A stretch of DNA of 15,000 bases. Source: Neocallimastix lanati (nom. inval.) (Eukaryota > Neocallimastigomycota > Neocallimastigomycetes > Neocallimastigales > Neocallimastigaceae). The notes under the pieces are model-generated. The model saw only the letters and a list, made by a program, of their open reading frames with translations, ran no database searches and was not told the DNA's origin. The stretch covers positions 435,001 through 450,000 of the forward strand of contig JACVTC010000062.1 in NCBI GenBank assembly GCA_016946835.1. Direction: 5' to 3'. This document shows positions 1 through 7,996 of this stretch, one piece after another (the stretch's first letter is position 1; every line of letters starts with the position of its first letter). The translations under genes and the position numbers were made by a program.

Positions 1-200
1 TTATATTAGAAATAGAAGACTCTCTTGTAAATTTTTAGGAATTAGAATTATTATTTTAATTGTACAAATATTATAATAATTATTAATAAAGTTTACTAAA
101 CTACCATTATTTAAAACCCACTGCTTATAAATTATTGCACATAAAAGTCCCTCATATCAATAAAAATGTAATATGATTAACATATATATATGTAATTTAC

Positions 201-248
201 ATTAATCTATACAAATGTTTCATTATTTATTATTTTGTATAGATTAAT
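201..248. repeat. 14-bp inverted repeat with a 20-base loop
   Basis: The arms ATTAATCTATACAA (201-214) and TTGTATAGATTAAT (235-248) are exact reverse complements and could form a hairpin or cruciform. Nothing around it suggests a gene end or a transposon, so its role is unknown. Confidence 0.6.
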
Positions 249-742
249 TATTATTTTATAAATAAATATTGAAGTTTATTTTTTTTTAATTTGTCTTCTT
301 TTTTTTTTTTTAATAAATTAATTGGATATTTTCACAAAAATTAATATATAATTTATATACATGGTAAAATTTTAATATAATATATTTTTCATATTTGTGA
401 AACCTTCCAATTTCAGATTTTTATATTATTTTTTTTTTTTTTTTTTTTCATTACATAATTCTATAAGATTAATAATAAACTTATTGCTTTTTTATATTTA
501 AATTACTAATAAATAATTTTAATAGATGGGATAGTAATCACATGATATATGTGGAATTTAATACCACATATTAAATTTTCATATTTATATATATTAATAA
601 ATAATTGAAATACTAAATAATAAATAATAATAATAATAAATAAATAATATTAAATAATATAAAATAATAATAATTGCATTATAATTATTAATAATAGTAG
701 CAATAAATAAATAATATTAAATAGTAATAACATAATTACATT

Positions 743-779
<37 letters not shown>

Positions 780-823
780 TTAACAATGTTAATATAAAAT
801 TTTAAAACAAAGCATTTCCAGCT

Positions 824-826
<3 letters not shown>

Positions 827-894
<68 letters not shown>
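827..894. repeat. (ATTT)17 microsatellite
   Basis: About 17 perfect copies of the tetranucleotide ATTT in a row. It is intergenic and likely to vary in length between strains by replication slippage. Confidence 0.95.
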
Positions 895-896
<2 letters not shown>

Positions 897-1730
897 ATAA
901 AGAATTAAAACCAATGGAATTGGTTTCAATCTAAAATTAAATAATAAATTATTCATTAATTATAATACTTATGATTAATTAATTATAATGCTAAAATTAA
1001 TCCTTCATTAATTATCAATAATACTTTAAAAAAAAAATTATTATGTAGAGAAGTTTAATGATTAATTATTAAATTTATTAAAATTGTTAAATTGAGAGTG
1101 AATATATATATATATATATATATTTTATTATTATTTTAAAACTTGTTATGTCTTCAGAATAATAATACTATTATTTAACCATATAAAATTATAAAGTTAA
1201 CTATTATTAATGGTTTCATAGTAGATATTAACTTTATTAAAAATATATTAAAAATAAATATTTTTTAATTTATTTATTTATTCAATTATTCATTCAATTA
1301 TTTAATTAATTAATTATTTATTTATTTAATTCTTGTTAAGAATTTAAGTAAAACTTTAATTATTATAAAAAAATTTTTTTTCTTTGACCGTTAAACTAAT
1401 AAAGATATTTTTTATTTTATTTTTTTTTTTTTTTGTTTTTATTTTTTGTTTAGAAAATAAAAAAAGGATTCTTTCATATTAAATGATTGAATAAAATCAT
1501 TTTATATTTTATTGGGATATATTATAAAAATATTTATAGTACAATTAAAATAAAAAATAAATTGTTTACTTTTTTTTTTAATATTATAAATTTATATATA
1601 TACGGTATTAATTAAGAAAAAAAAAAATAGCTTTGTGTTATTAATTGAAAGATATAAACATTCAACAAAATTAATCTTAAAATATAAAATTATATAATAT
1701 TTTATTAATAAATAAATTATAAAATTAACA

Positions 1731-2582
1731 ATGAAAATTTTTGTTTCTTGTTTAACAGTATTAAGCATTTTAAATGCTTTTACAAATGCTTTACAAAAAA
1801 GTTACATAAATAATAACTATCAAAATAGTATTTATTCTGATAATTCCTTAATAAAACGTAACAATATTGCAAATTTTAAATATACTGCTGAAATTACAAA
1901 CGTATTACAAACCATTGGTTTAGATGCAAATACAATTTTAACAAATGCTTCAGATCAATGTTTAACAAGTATTGAAAATACTTACGAATGTTTCGATTCA
2001 GTTAATAAATTATTAGTTGCTAGTAACACAAATCCTCAGAAATTTGATGAAATTTGTACCATTTATGAATCGCAAACTTGTGATTATTTCAGAAATACTG
2101 TTGTTACCGGAAATAGTGGTTGTGTTAATGATTATGACCGTCAATTCTTTAGTATTAACTTCGATATGTCTATATTTTATTATGTTAGTTCTTGTACAAA
2201 AAATGAAAAAAATGAATATTGTCCAGCAGTTAACTTCTATAGATCTATACTCTCTAAAAATACATCCACAGTTAATGATACAAATAAAGTATATGTTATG
2301 AATCAGAGTTGTTCTGATTCTAAATGCTTTGATCAAATGAAAAAAATTTTAGCTGTTACTCCATCAGTTATAAAAGGTTTTGATTTAATGTATCCTTCAA
2401 GCGGTGAAACTGACGCTTCACTCAATCAAATTAAGACTGTGTTAGATGTAACTCCAATACAAGAACCAATGAATAGTTGTGAAAAGAAAGGAATAGTTAG
2501 TAGTTATGCAATATCTGTTAAAGCTATGTCTGTGGTTGTCACTTCATTATTAATATTTACAACCTTTTTCATAATACTCTAA
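1731..2582 (+). CDS. Secreted Cys-rich protein with hydrophobic C-terminal anchor signal, function unknown
   Basis: I do not recognise the family. The 283-residue frame is intact and intronless. Residues 1-21 form a typical signal peptide (basic start, hydrophobic core, cleavage likely near A20-L21). K42-R43 could be a kexin site, which would release a 22-residue propeptide. The mature part has ten cysteines (77, 87, 109, 117, 131, 155, 164, 194, 199, 250), an even number as expected for disulfides. There are four N-glycosylation sequons (N72, N177, N182, N191). Residues 266-283 are strongly hydrophobic and end the protein, with small residues (S257-S258) upstream, which fits a GPI-anchor signal or, less likely, a C-terminal membrane anchor. 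C87-F-D and C199-F-D segments look like copies of one module. The start is supported by an upstream in-frame TAA (1713-1715) and A at -3. It probably sits at the cell surface or wall. An A37 run lies 53 bases past the stop. Confidence 0.85.
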   Translation: MKIFVSCLTVLSILNAFTNALQKSYINNNYQNSIYSDNSLIKRNNIANFKYTAEITNVLQTIGLDANTILTNASDQCLTSIENTYECFDSVNKLLVASNTNPQKFDEICTIYESQTCDYFRNTVVTGNSGCVNDYDRQFFSINFDMSIFYYVSSCTKNEKNEYCPAVNFYRSILSKNTSTVNDTNKVYVMNQSCSDSKCFDQMKKILAVTPSVIKGFDLMYPSSGETDASLNQIKTVLDVTPIQEPMNSCEKKGIVSSYAISVKAMSVVVTSLLIFTTFFIIL

Positions 2583-2631
2583 TGATTTTTTTCTTTACTC
2601 TAATATATATAAATATAATTAATATTCATTT

Positions 2632-2674
<43 letters not shown>

Positions 2675-2943
2675 AAAATACCGTATATATTAATGTTATT
2701 ATAATAACTTTTATTTTATTTTGATTTTAAATAATATTAATTAATAGAAAATAAAATAGAAAATAAATTTTGTAAATAAAACATTTAATAAAAAAAAAAA
2801 AAAATACATATATATATAATAAAATGTTACATTGTTATTAAGTTTGTTTATTATTTTTGTGTTAATATATGGAACATAAATAGTTGAAAAATGTGGTGAT
2901 TCTATTCATTCATATTTTATATCATAAATTTTTGTATTACAAC

Positions 2944-2982
<39 letters not shown>

Positions 2983-3051
2983 TTTCAATGGAAACTGATC
3001 AATAAAGACCATAATATAGAAGAAAAAAAGAATTCTTTTAAAGAAAAAAAA

Positions 3052-3088
<37 letters not shown>

Positions 3089-3349
3089 AGAAAAAAGATT
3101 ATTTATATGAATCATTTGAAACATTTTAGAGAAAGCAATAAAAATTACTATAATAATAAATCATAATTTTATATTTTCTTAAAAATTTATAATAAATTTT
3201 AAAATTTATGAAGATGATAATAAAAAATAAAAATATCTCAAAGTAGTACCAAGATTAAAATATAATATACAATAAATATAATTTACAATAAATAAAAATA
3301 AAAAAAATATATTTTATATTTTTTATTACAAATTTATAATTAATAATAA
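2583..3349. other. 3' flank and intergenic DNA with three long poly(A) tracts
   Basis: This holds the 3' untranslated region of the secreted-protein gene and then gene-free DNA. Runs of A occur at 2636-2672 (37), 2950-2980 (31) and 3059-3085 (27), with shorter ones between. No frame with coding character and no RNA gene was seen. Confidence 0.7.
2636..2672 (+). repeat. A37 homopolymer just downstream of the secreted-protein gene
   Basis: Thirty-seven consecutive A residues starting 53 bases after the TAA stop. The distance is what a poly(A) tail of an inserted cDNA would show. Similar A runs occur elsewhere with no gene before them, so this is not proof of retroposition. Confidence 0.9.
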
Positions 3350-3505
3350 TCGGCATTCTTGTTGTGTTTTTTAATTACAAAATTTGAAATTGCTTCATTC
3401 ATAAAAGCAATTGACAATAAAAATATTGATGAAATTAAAATAATTTTAAAAGAATATATCATTATTTTTAAATTCTACAAGAATGTCTTAACCTCTGAAA
3501 GATTA

Positions 3506-3515
3506 CAATTTATAG
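3506..3515 (+). repeat. Target site duplication, left copy
   Basis: CAATTTATAG, identical to 3742-3751. The last G could instead belong to the transposon, which would make the duplication 9 bp. Confidence 0.85.
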
Positions 3516-3521
3516 GGAGAG

Positions 3522-3551
3522 TTGCATTTCCCCAAATTGCATTTCGACAAG
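3522..3551 (+). repeat. Two 15-bp subterminal repeats, left end of the transposon
   Basis: TTGCATTTCCCCAAA (3522-3536) is followed directly by TTGCATTTCGACAAG (3537-3551). They are the inverse of the three units at the right end. Such subterminal repeats in DNA transposons often bind transposase, which is inferred here. Confidence 0.8.
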
Positions 3552-3690
3552 TGGAGTATTGATATAAATAAAGGAATAAATAAATAAATATTAATTCAAA
3601 ATAACTTTTTTTTAAAAAATTGTTTTTATTCGACATTAATAATATTTAATTTTATTTATTGATTTATTTATTTATTTAATAATTTTCAAT

Positions 3691-3735
3691 TTGGCGAAAT
3701 GCAACTTGGGGAAATGCAATTTGGCTAAATGCCCC
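3691..3735 (+). repeat. Three 15-bp subterminal repeats, right end of the transposon
   Basis: TTGGCGAAATGCAAC, TTGGGGAAATGCAAT and TTGGCTAAATGCCCC follow each other without gaps and share TTGGNNAAATGC. They are inverted relative to the two units at the left end. Confidence 0.8.
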
Positions 3736-3741
3736 ACACCC

Positions 3742-3751
3742 CAATTTATAG
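3742..3751 (+). repeat. Target site duplication, right copy
   Basis: CAATTTATAG, identical to 3506-3515. The host reading frame resumes directly from this copy. Confidence 0.85.
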
Positions 3752-4591
3752 CTAATAATTACAAATATCAAAATGTTTCGTTAGCTTTAATAAAACTATT
3801 ATTAAAAAGAAGACAAATTTAAGCTATTAAATATTATTTTTGATAATAATAATTTTTTTGATAATGATTTTATTATAAATTACTTCTTCATTGTAGAAAA
3901 AACATATCATTATCTGTAATAGAATTAAATCAATTCATTGACAGTTATATTCTATCAACAAAAAAAAAGAATTAAGAATTAGGGAAGAATCATTTTTACT
4001 CAGGAAACATTTAGTTAATTAATGTATGCTTATAAGGAAAAACAAATTTAGTGAAATATTTAGACAAACTTGGAATGGATATTGTTTAATATAACACTAC
4101 TATGATATTTAACAGATATAAACAAAATAAATAAAAATGGAAGAACATTCTTATTTTATGCATGTGAAAGTGGAAATAAAAATTTAGTAAAATATTTAAT
4201 TGAACTTGGAGCTGATATAAATAAAGAAAATGAAAATGGTAAAATCACATTTTTTATGGCATGTAACAATGGAAACAAAAATTTAATAAAATAGTTAATT
4301 GAACTTGGAATTGATATAAATAAAGAAAATAATAAATGTATGATATCATTATTTAATGCCTATGAAAATGAAAATATTAAAAATTTTATGAAATATTTAA
4401 TTGAACTTGGAACTCATATAAATAATGAGTTAAACTTAGAGAGGATATAACTAAATAAACTAAAATAAGTGAAATAGGTGAAATACCGTTATTTAGTACA
4501 TGTAAAGCATGTTAAAATGGAGATGAATATTTAGTAAAATACTTAATTGAAAAGGAGCAGATATAAATAAAGAAAATGACAAATATATTTT

Positions 4592-4783
4592 AGTGACAAT
4601 AATGATAATAACAATGATAAATATAGAAGTGGCAATAATGATGATGATGAGAATAAATATAAAGATAACAATGAAGACGATAATGATCATTATAACAAAT
4701 TTAAATCTAATGATAATGATAAGCAACCAACAAAAAAGTTAAAATATTATAAAATAATTAATATAATGCGAAGAGAGGTTTGA
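4592..4783 (+). pseudogene. Asn/Asp-rich C-terminal tail frame of the ankyrin pseudogene
   Basis: An open frame of 63 codons to TGA at 4781-4783, rich in AAT/GAT codons with Lys and Tyr and ending in a basic stretch (QPTKKLKYYK). It directly follows the last ankyrin unit but in a different frame, so it is either the original hydrophilic C-terminus after a frameshift or plain low-complexity DNA. The opposite strand here also stays open, but gives only an Ile-rich shadow. Confidence 0.4.
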
Positions 4784-4789
4784 ACTCCC
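4773..4789 (-). other. tRNA T-arm-like fragment
   Basis: Read on the minus strand, GGGAG-TTCAAAC-CTCTC forms a five-pair stem (one G-U) around a seven-base loop that matches the tRNA TTCRANY rule and the internal B box. No matching D-arm, anticodon arm or acceptor 5' strand was found within 100 bases, so this is not a tRNA gene. It may be a tRNA or SINE remnant, or chance. Confidence 0.3.
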
Positions 4790-4856
4790 ATATTTATTGA
4801 ATATAAAAATAGAAATGAAAATTTAAAAAAAGAATAAATTAACATAACAAATAACT

Positions 4857-4922
4857 TAACTGTTAGAATATGTACAAAATTTTAATTTTTTTTATAAAAT
4901 TTTGTACATATTCTAACAGTTA
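4857..4922. repeat. Perfect 28-bp inverted repeat with a 10-base loop
   Basis: Arms 4857-4884 (starting TAACTGTTAGAATATG) and 4895-4922 are exact reverse complements around an A/T loop. The inner 58 bases (4861-4918) start with TG and end with CA. A perfect 28-bp match must be recent or maintained. It could be a tiny palindromic transposon, a fused pair of terminal repeats, or a transcribed hairpin. No convincing target duplication flanks it. Confidence 0.9.
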
Positions 4923-5244
4923 CCATATAATTCAATCATAACATATATTTTATTTGTTTTATTTTTACTTTATTTATTTTTTTTTTCTTTAAAAAAAAAA
5001 ATAGGGTTAGAAATACAGTTAAATTAAATTTTTGTTTTAAATGCTACCATCTATATACAACTCTCATCGTACTACTGGATAATACACATATAATTTATAT
5101 ATTAATATTTTTTGTTAATATTTAATATTTAACAATAAACTGTTTAATAATATTTAATTTTAAATATATACATAAATATTTTTAAAGTAGCCTAATTCAA
5201 TAATGATTAATCATTTGATTGAATCATTTTTTAAAATAGATTTT
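4923..5244. other. Intergenic region, no gene seen
   Basis: A/T-rich DNA with T and A runs around 4976-5002. A slightly less biased patch (about 5040-5090) has no reading frame or RNA fold that I can recognise. Confidence 0.6.
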
Positions 5245-5600
5245 ATTGAATTAAAGCAATGATTTCATCTGTTCTTCCTAGTCTTCTAAAAAAAAAAAAA
5301 ACTCCTCCAATTCTCTTTTCATAATCATTATCGGATTATTCTTCTTCTAATGTTAATATTAATTTTTAAAAAGTAGGCTTTTCTGAAAATAAATTTTTTA
5401 ACGAATTGTTATAAGATTCAGAAGCATTACTTATTATGTGTTCTATATTATTATAATATTATTATAATAATTCCAATATTCAATTATATAGCTATTTAAA
5501 CAGGCTTTTTTCAAAGTAATCAAAAATTCCAAAAATTTTGCATAATTATATCCATGACACTCATTTTTAAATATCATAAATATCGTTCATATATTTAGGG
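5245..5600 (-). pseudogene. Decayed MULE/FLYWCH-type transposase, C-terminal part
   Basis: Read leftward from 5565, one frame gives NECHGYNYAKFLEFLITLKK followed by a W-N-Y-Y stretch to a TAG at 5443-5445. A shifted frame continues with EHIISNASESYNNSLKNLF and EKPTF, hits TAA at 5366-5368, then reads KLILTLEEE, a stop, and DYEKRIGG. The order W-x2-Y, N-A-x-E-S-[YFW]-N-x2-L-x3-F, K-P-x-[FW]-x-K-[LF]-I-x2-L-x2-E matches my knowledge of the segment after the catalytic core in MULE-type transposases (the TNN..EG/ES.H/N...PN/T.[WF]K signature). Several stops and a frameshift make it non-functional. The catalytic DDE core is not recognisable; further decayed sequence may extend toward 5800. Identification is by motif recall, not a search. 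Confidence 0.55.
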
Positions 5601-6042
5601 TTTATAAATATTATAATATTTACTAGAATTATTTTTTTTTATTTCTTCAAATAATACTTTATGAATTAAAGTATTTTTTAATATTAATAACGATTATTAT
5701 TAATTAATCATCTTATTACCTTTGTTAATAAGGTTTATTCCAATAGAATTAAATTTTTTTTATATTTAAATTAATAAAAATACATCTTTATTATAAATAA
5801 ATAATTTTTTTTAATATTAAAATGTAAAAAAATACAATATTATTATAATAATAAAAAAATCATATAATATATAAAAATTACCAACTTTAAGAATAAATAG
5901 TAGAAATTAAAATAATAAAAAAATAAAAATAAAAAGATTGAAAAGAAGAAAAAATAATGAAAATAAATAATTTGACCATAGTTTTCAATATTTTAAAAAA
6001 AAAAATGAATAGTAGAGCAAAGGTTAAAATTTAAAAATAATG
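5601..6042. other. Intergenic region, possible eroded transposase DNA, no intact gene
   Basis: Minus-strand fragments such as KVLFEEIKKNNSSKYYNIYKP (around 5595-5680) could be more of the transposase relic, but they are too weak to annotate. The rest is A/T filler ending in the AAT microsatellite. Confidence 0.4.
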
Positions 6043-6146
<104 letters not shown>

Positions 6147-6715
6147 TGTCAGATGATCTGAAGTTTTGAATATAAGAATTATTGATACATGAAATATACC
6201 TGAAATTATTAAGCTACAAATGATCAATAGTTATATACATATATATACATATAAATTGTAATATTTACATTTCAATATAATACTTAATTCCTTAAAAATA
6301 CAAAATATATAAACAATAGCAAATTTATTAATCATAAATTTAGTGTGTTAACAGATTAATAGTCTCAAGTACACTAAAACAAAGCTCATTAATATACTAT
6401 AATAAATAATAAAGTCAGAGTATATAGCAGAAACAAGTAAGAGGATATATTTGTCAAGCATCATTATTCAAAAATTTGTATTAATAAGAATCGAAAATAA
6501 TGACAATTATGAATAAGACAATAATGCTGACTTCAATTATGTTAGAGAAATGGTTTAAGAACTACTGTAATTTAAATAAGAGAAAGTATACTGTAAATTT
6601 ATACATCTTTTTTTTTATCTTATCATTATTTTACATTATTTTACTAATAAATTTATTTTGCTAATTTATTTATTCATTCTATTAATTTATTAGTTAAATA
6701 TTACTTAAAATGAAT

Positions 6716-6749
<34 letters not shown>

Positions 6750-7243
6750 GAATATATAATATGAATACGCCAAATTTACAAATAAACAAATGTAAGCAAT
6801 CTTATTGATTAAATCAGTAGGAAGAAAATGTGGAAACTTATAATATAAAATATAGGAATGAATTTTTTCTATTTATTTACTTATAATTAATATATATTAA
6901 TAAGAAAAATGATATAATATTATCTACTGAAACCTTATTGACTAAGTAACTAATAAGATGAACATTAATAAGAAAAAAAATTATAAAATAAATATTATAT
7001 TTACCCTTATTAGTAAAATGTCAATAAAAAGTGAATTTAAGTAAATTTTACAAATGAATCTAGACATAAAATATTATTACTTGATTTAATAAGAAGTTAA
7101 TTAAAATAAATCAAATTTACTTTCTTTTAATAATTTTTGATTAAGTGCTGATGAAACATGTAAATTGTAATCTTTTTAAGATAAGTAAATTACTAAATAT
7201 ATTTCAAGAATAATATATTTAAAAATATTATTATTAGTATTAA
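6147..7243. other. Intergenic region, no gene seen
   Basis: A/T-rich DNA with an A27 run at 6720-6746 and an 8-bp inverted repeat (TTTAGTGT at 6339-6346, ACACTAAA at 6371-6378). Stops are frequent in all frames. Nothing recognisable as exon, tRNA or transposon was seen. Confidence 0.6.
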
Positions 7244-7422
7244 ATTAATGCTATTTTTAGAATTTTTGATAATGATGACTTAATAATTGACATAATAATT
7301 AATTTAGAAATACAAACTAATTATAAATTATTAGTTGACGCAGACAGTAAATATTTATACGTGAAAAATAATACTAATAAAATAAATAGTGTACTTACCT
7401 TGAATGTGGTACCTTTGACCCC

Positions 7423-7479
<57 letters not shown>

Positions 7480-7492
7480 TAAAATAATTTAA
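7244..7492 (+). pseudogene. Possible coding remnant running into a TTA repeat, unidentified
   Basis: Eighty-two codons stay open between TAA at 7241 and TAA at 7490, with no ATG start. Codons before the repeat look protein-like (IFDNDDLIID, then YKLLVDADSKYLYVKN), and GACGCAGACAGT is unusually G/C-rich for this region. The last part is (TTA)18, reading as poly-leucine, so the original end is lost. FDNDDLIID resembles FDNDFIIN in the ankyrin pseudogene, so this could be a relic of the same family's N-terminal region. It may equally be chance. A TTTTTAG just before it would serve as a splice acceptor. Confidence 0.25.
7424..7480. repeat. (TTA)n microsatellite
   Basis: About 18-19 perfect copies of TTA. 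It ends the possible coding remnant. Confidence 0.95.
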
Positions 7493-7970
7493 CTTCATTT
7501 ATATAATTTCTATTGCTTATAGCTTTGATAAATGAATTTTTTTTTTTCAAATTCGGTTATTTTAGATTCCATTTATAAAGACTAAACTTCCATGTATTAT
7601 GATGTTATTATGTTAAATGAAAATATAAAATAGAAGCTTTATATTAACAAAGAAAAAACTAAAAATTAAGAATAAAATAATATTAATAATTATTAATTTA
7701 TTTAATATTAATAATATTAATAACATTATTATTTAAATAATAAATTAAATACTTAATTTATTTATTAATTTATTTATCAATTTTTTTTAAAAAATTTTTG
7801 ATGTTGTACAAATGAATATTACACAAAAATGGTAATCATGGATAATACAACTTTTTTAAAAATACTAGAAAAAAAAAAAATTCTTATTATAAAATTTCAT
7901 AATATTAATACACTATTCAATTATATTAGCAATAATTCCCAATGAATAAAGCCACTACTATTATCTATAA

Positions 7971-7996
7971 ATATTACATAATGATATTACATAATG
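7971..7996. repeat. 13-bp tandem duplication
   Basis: ATATTACATAATG occurs twice in a row, followed by the start of a third copy. Likely replication slippage. Confidence 0.85.

Larger units (their letters stand above)
1..1730. other. AT-rich intergenic region, no gene seen
   Basis: No coding-looking frame was found on either strand. The stretch is almost pure A/T and holds T runs (for example 429-448), short AAT/TAA tracts (about 749-778), an ATTT microsatellite, a (TA)n tract near 1102-1123 and small inverted repeats. One is AACCAAT-GGA-ATTGGTT near 910-926. The last 130 bases must contain the promoter and leader of the downstream gene, but TATA-like strings are so common here that none can be singled out. 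Confidence 0.7.
1595..2690. repeat. 14-bp inverted repeat bracketing the secreted-protein gene
   Basis: ATATATACGGTATT ends at 1608 about 120 bases before the start codon. Its exact reverse complement AATACCGTATATAT (2677-2690) lies just past the A37 run about 95 bases after the stop. Half of the motif is simple TA repeat, but the CGGT core is rare in this sequence. It may be chance, or the ends of an old insertion unit carrying the gene. Confidence 0.35.
3516..3741. mobile_element. 226-bp non-autonomous DNA transposon (MITE), possibly MULE-derived
   Basis: The element sits inside the ankyrin pseudogene between two identical copies of CAATTTATAG (3506-3515 and 3742-3751). Its ends are imperfect inverted repeats: GGGAGAGTTGCATTT on the left (counting G3515) against GGGTGTGGGGCATTT read inward from the right. 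Longer subterminal inverted repeats follow, made of 15-bp units. The inside (about 3552-3690) is A/T-rich, partly palindromic and codes for nothing. Removing the element plus one target copy rejoins the host frame as LQFI-ANNYKYQN, which shows precise insertion into a coding sequence. A 9-10 bp duplication with G-rich ends fits Mutator-like elements better than hAT (8 bp) or Tc1 (TA), but the family is inferred. Confidence 0.85.
3350..4783 (+). pseudogene. Decayed ankyrin-repeat protein gene
   Basis: Fragments in shifting frames spell an ankyrin-repeat protein. The N-terminal part (3350-3515, for example SFIKAIDNKNIDEIKIILKE) has no ATG and continues after a transposon at 3751 to a TAA at 3820. 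A +1 shift gives a segment from 3839 (FFDNDFIINYFFIVEK), and another shift gives a segment from 3907. Clear ankyrin units follow: NLVKYLDKLGMDI near 4045-4084, then from 4115 GRTFLFYACESGNKNLVKYL and a second unit broken by TAG at 4292-4294. The same frame then runs on to a TAA at about 4448. A last unit (about 4480-4580) has an in-frame TAA and a one-base deletion between LIEK and GADINKEN. Another frame from 4592 gives an Asn/Asp-rich tail ending at TGA 4781. Ankyrin proteins usually bind other proteins, but this copy cannot make one. The unit wording resembles the large ankyrin families of anaerobic fungi (recall, not searched). Confidence 0.85.

Noticed and set aside
2013-2336. Minus-strand open frame of 107 codons, and a plus-strand frame at 2017-2301, inside the secreted-protein gene
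   Set aside because: Both overlap a gene with signal peptide, ordered cysteines and an anchor tail. The minus-strand frame lacks protein-like features and both are shadows.
4493-4726. Minus-strand Ile-rich open frame
   Set aside because: It is the complement of AAT/GAT-rich low-complexity DNA; the plus strand carries the ankyrin units and the Asn/Asp tail.
4765-4860. Complete tRNA gene on the minus strand
   Set aside because: Only the T-arm is present; no D-arm, anticodon arm or 5' acceptor strand.
4861-4918. Solo LTR of a retrotransposon
   Set aside because: Ends are TG...CA, but the 58 bases are a complete palindrome, far shorter than an LTR, with no clear flanking duplication.
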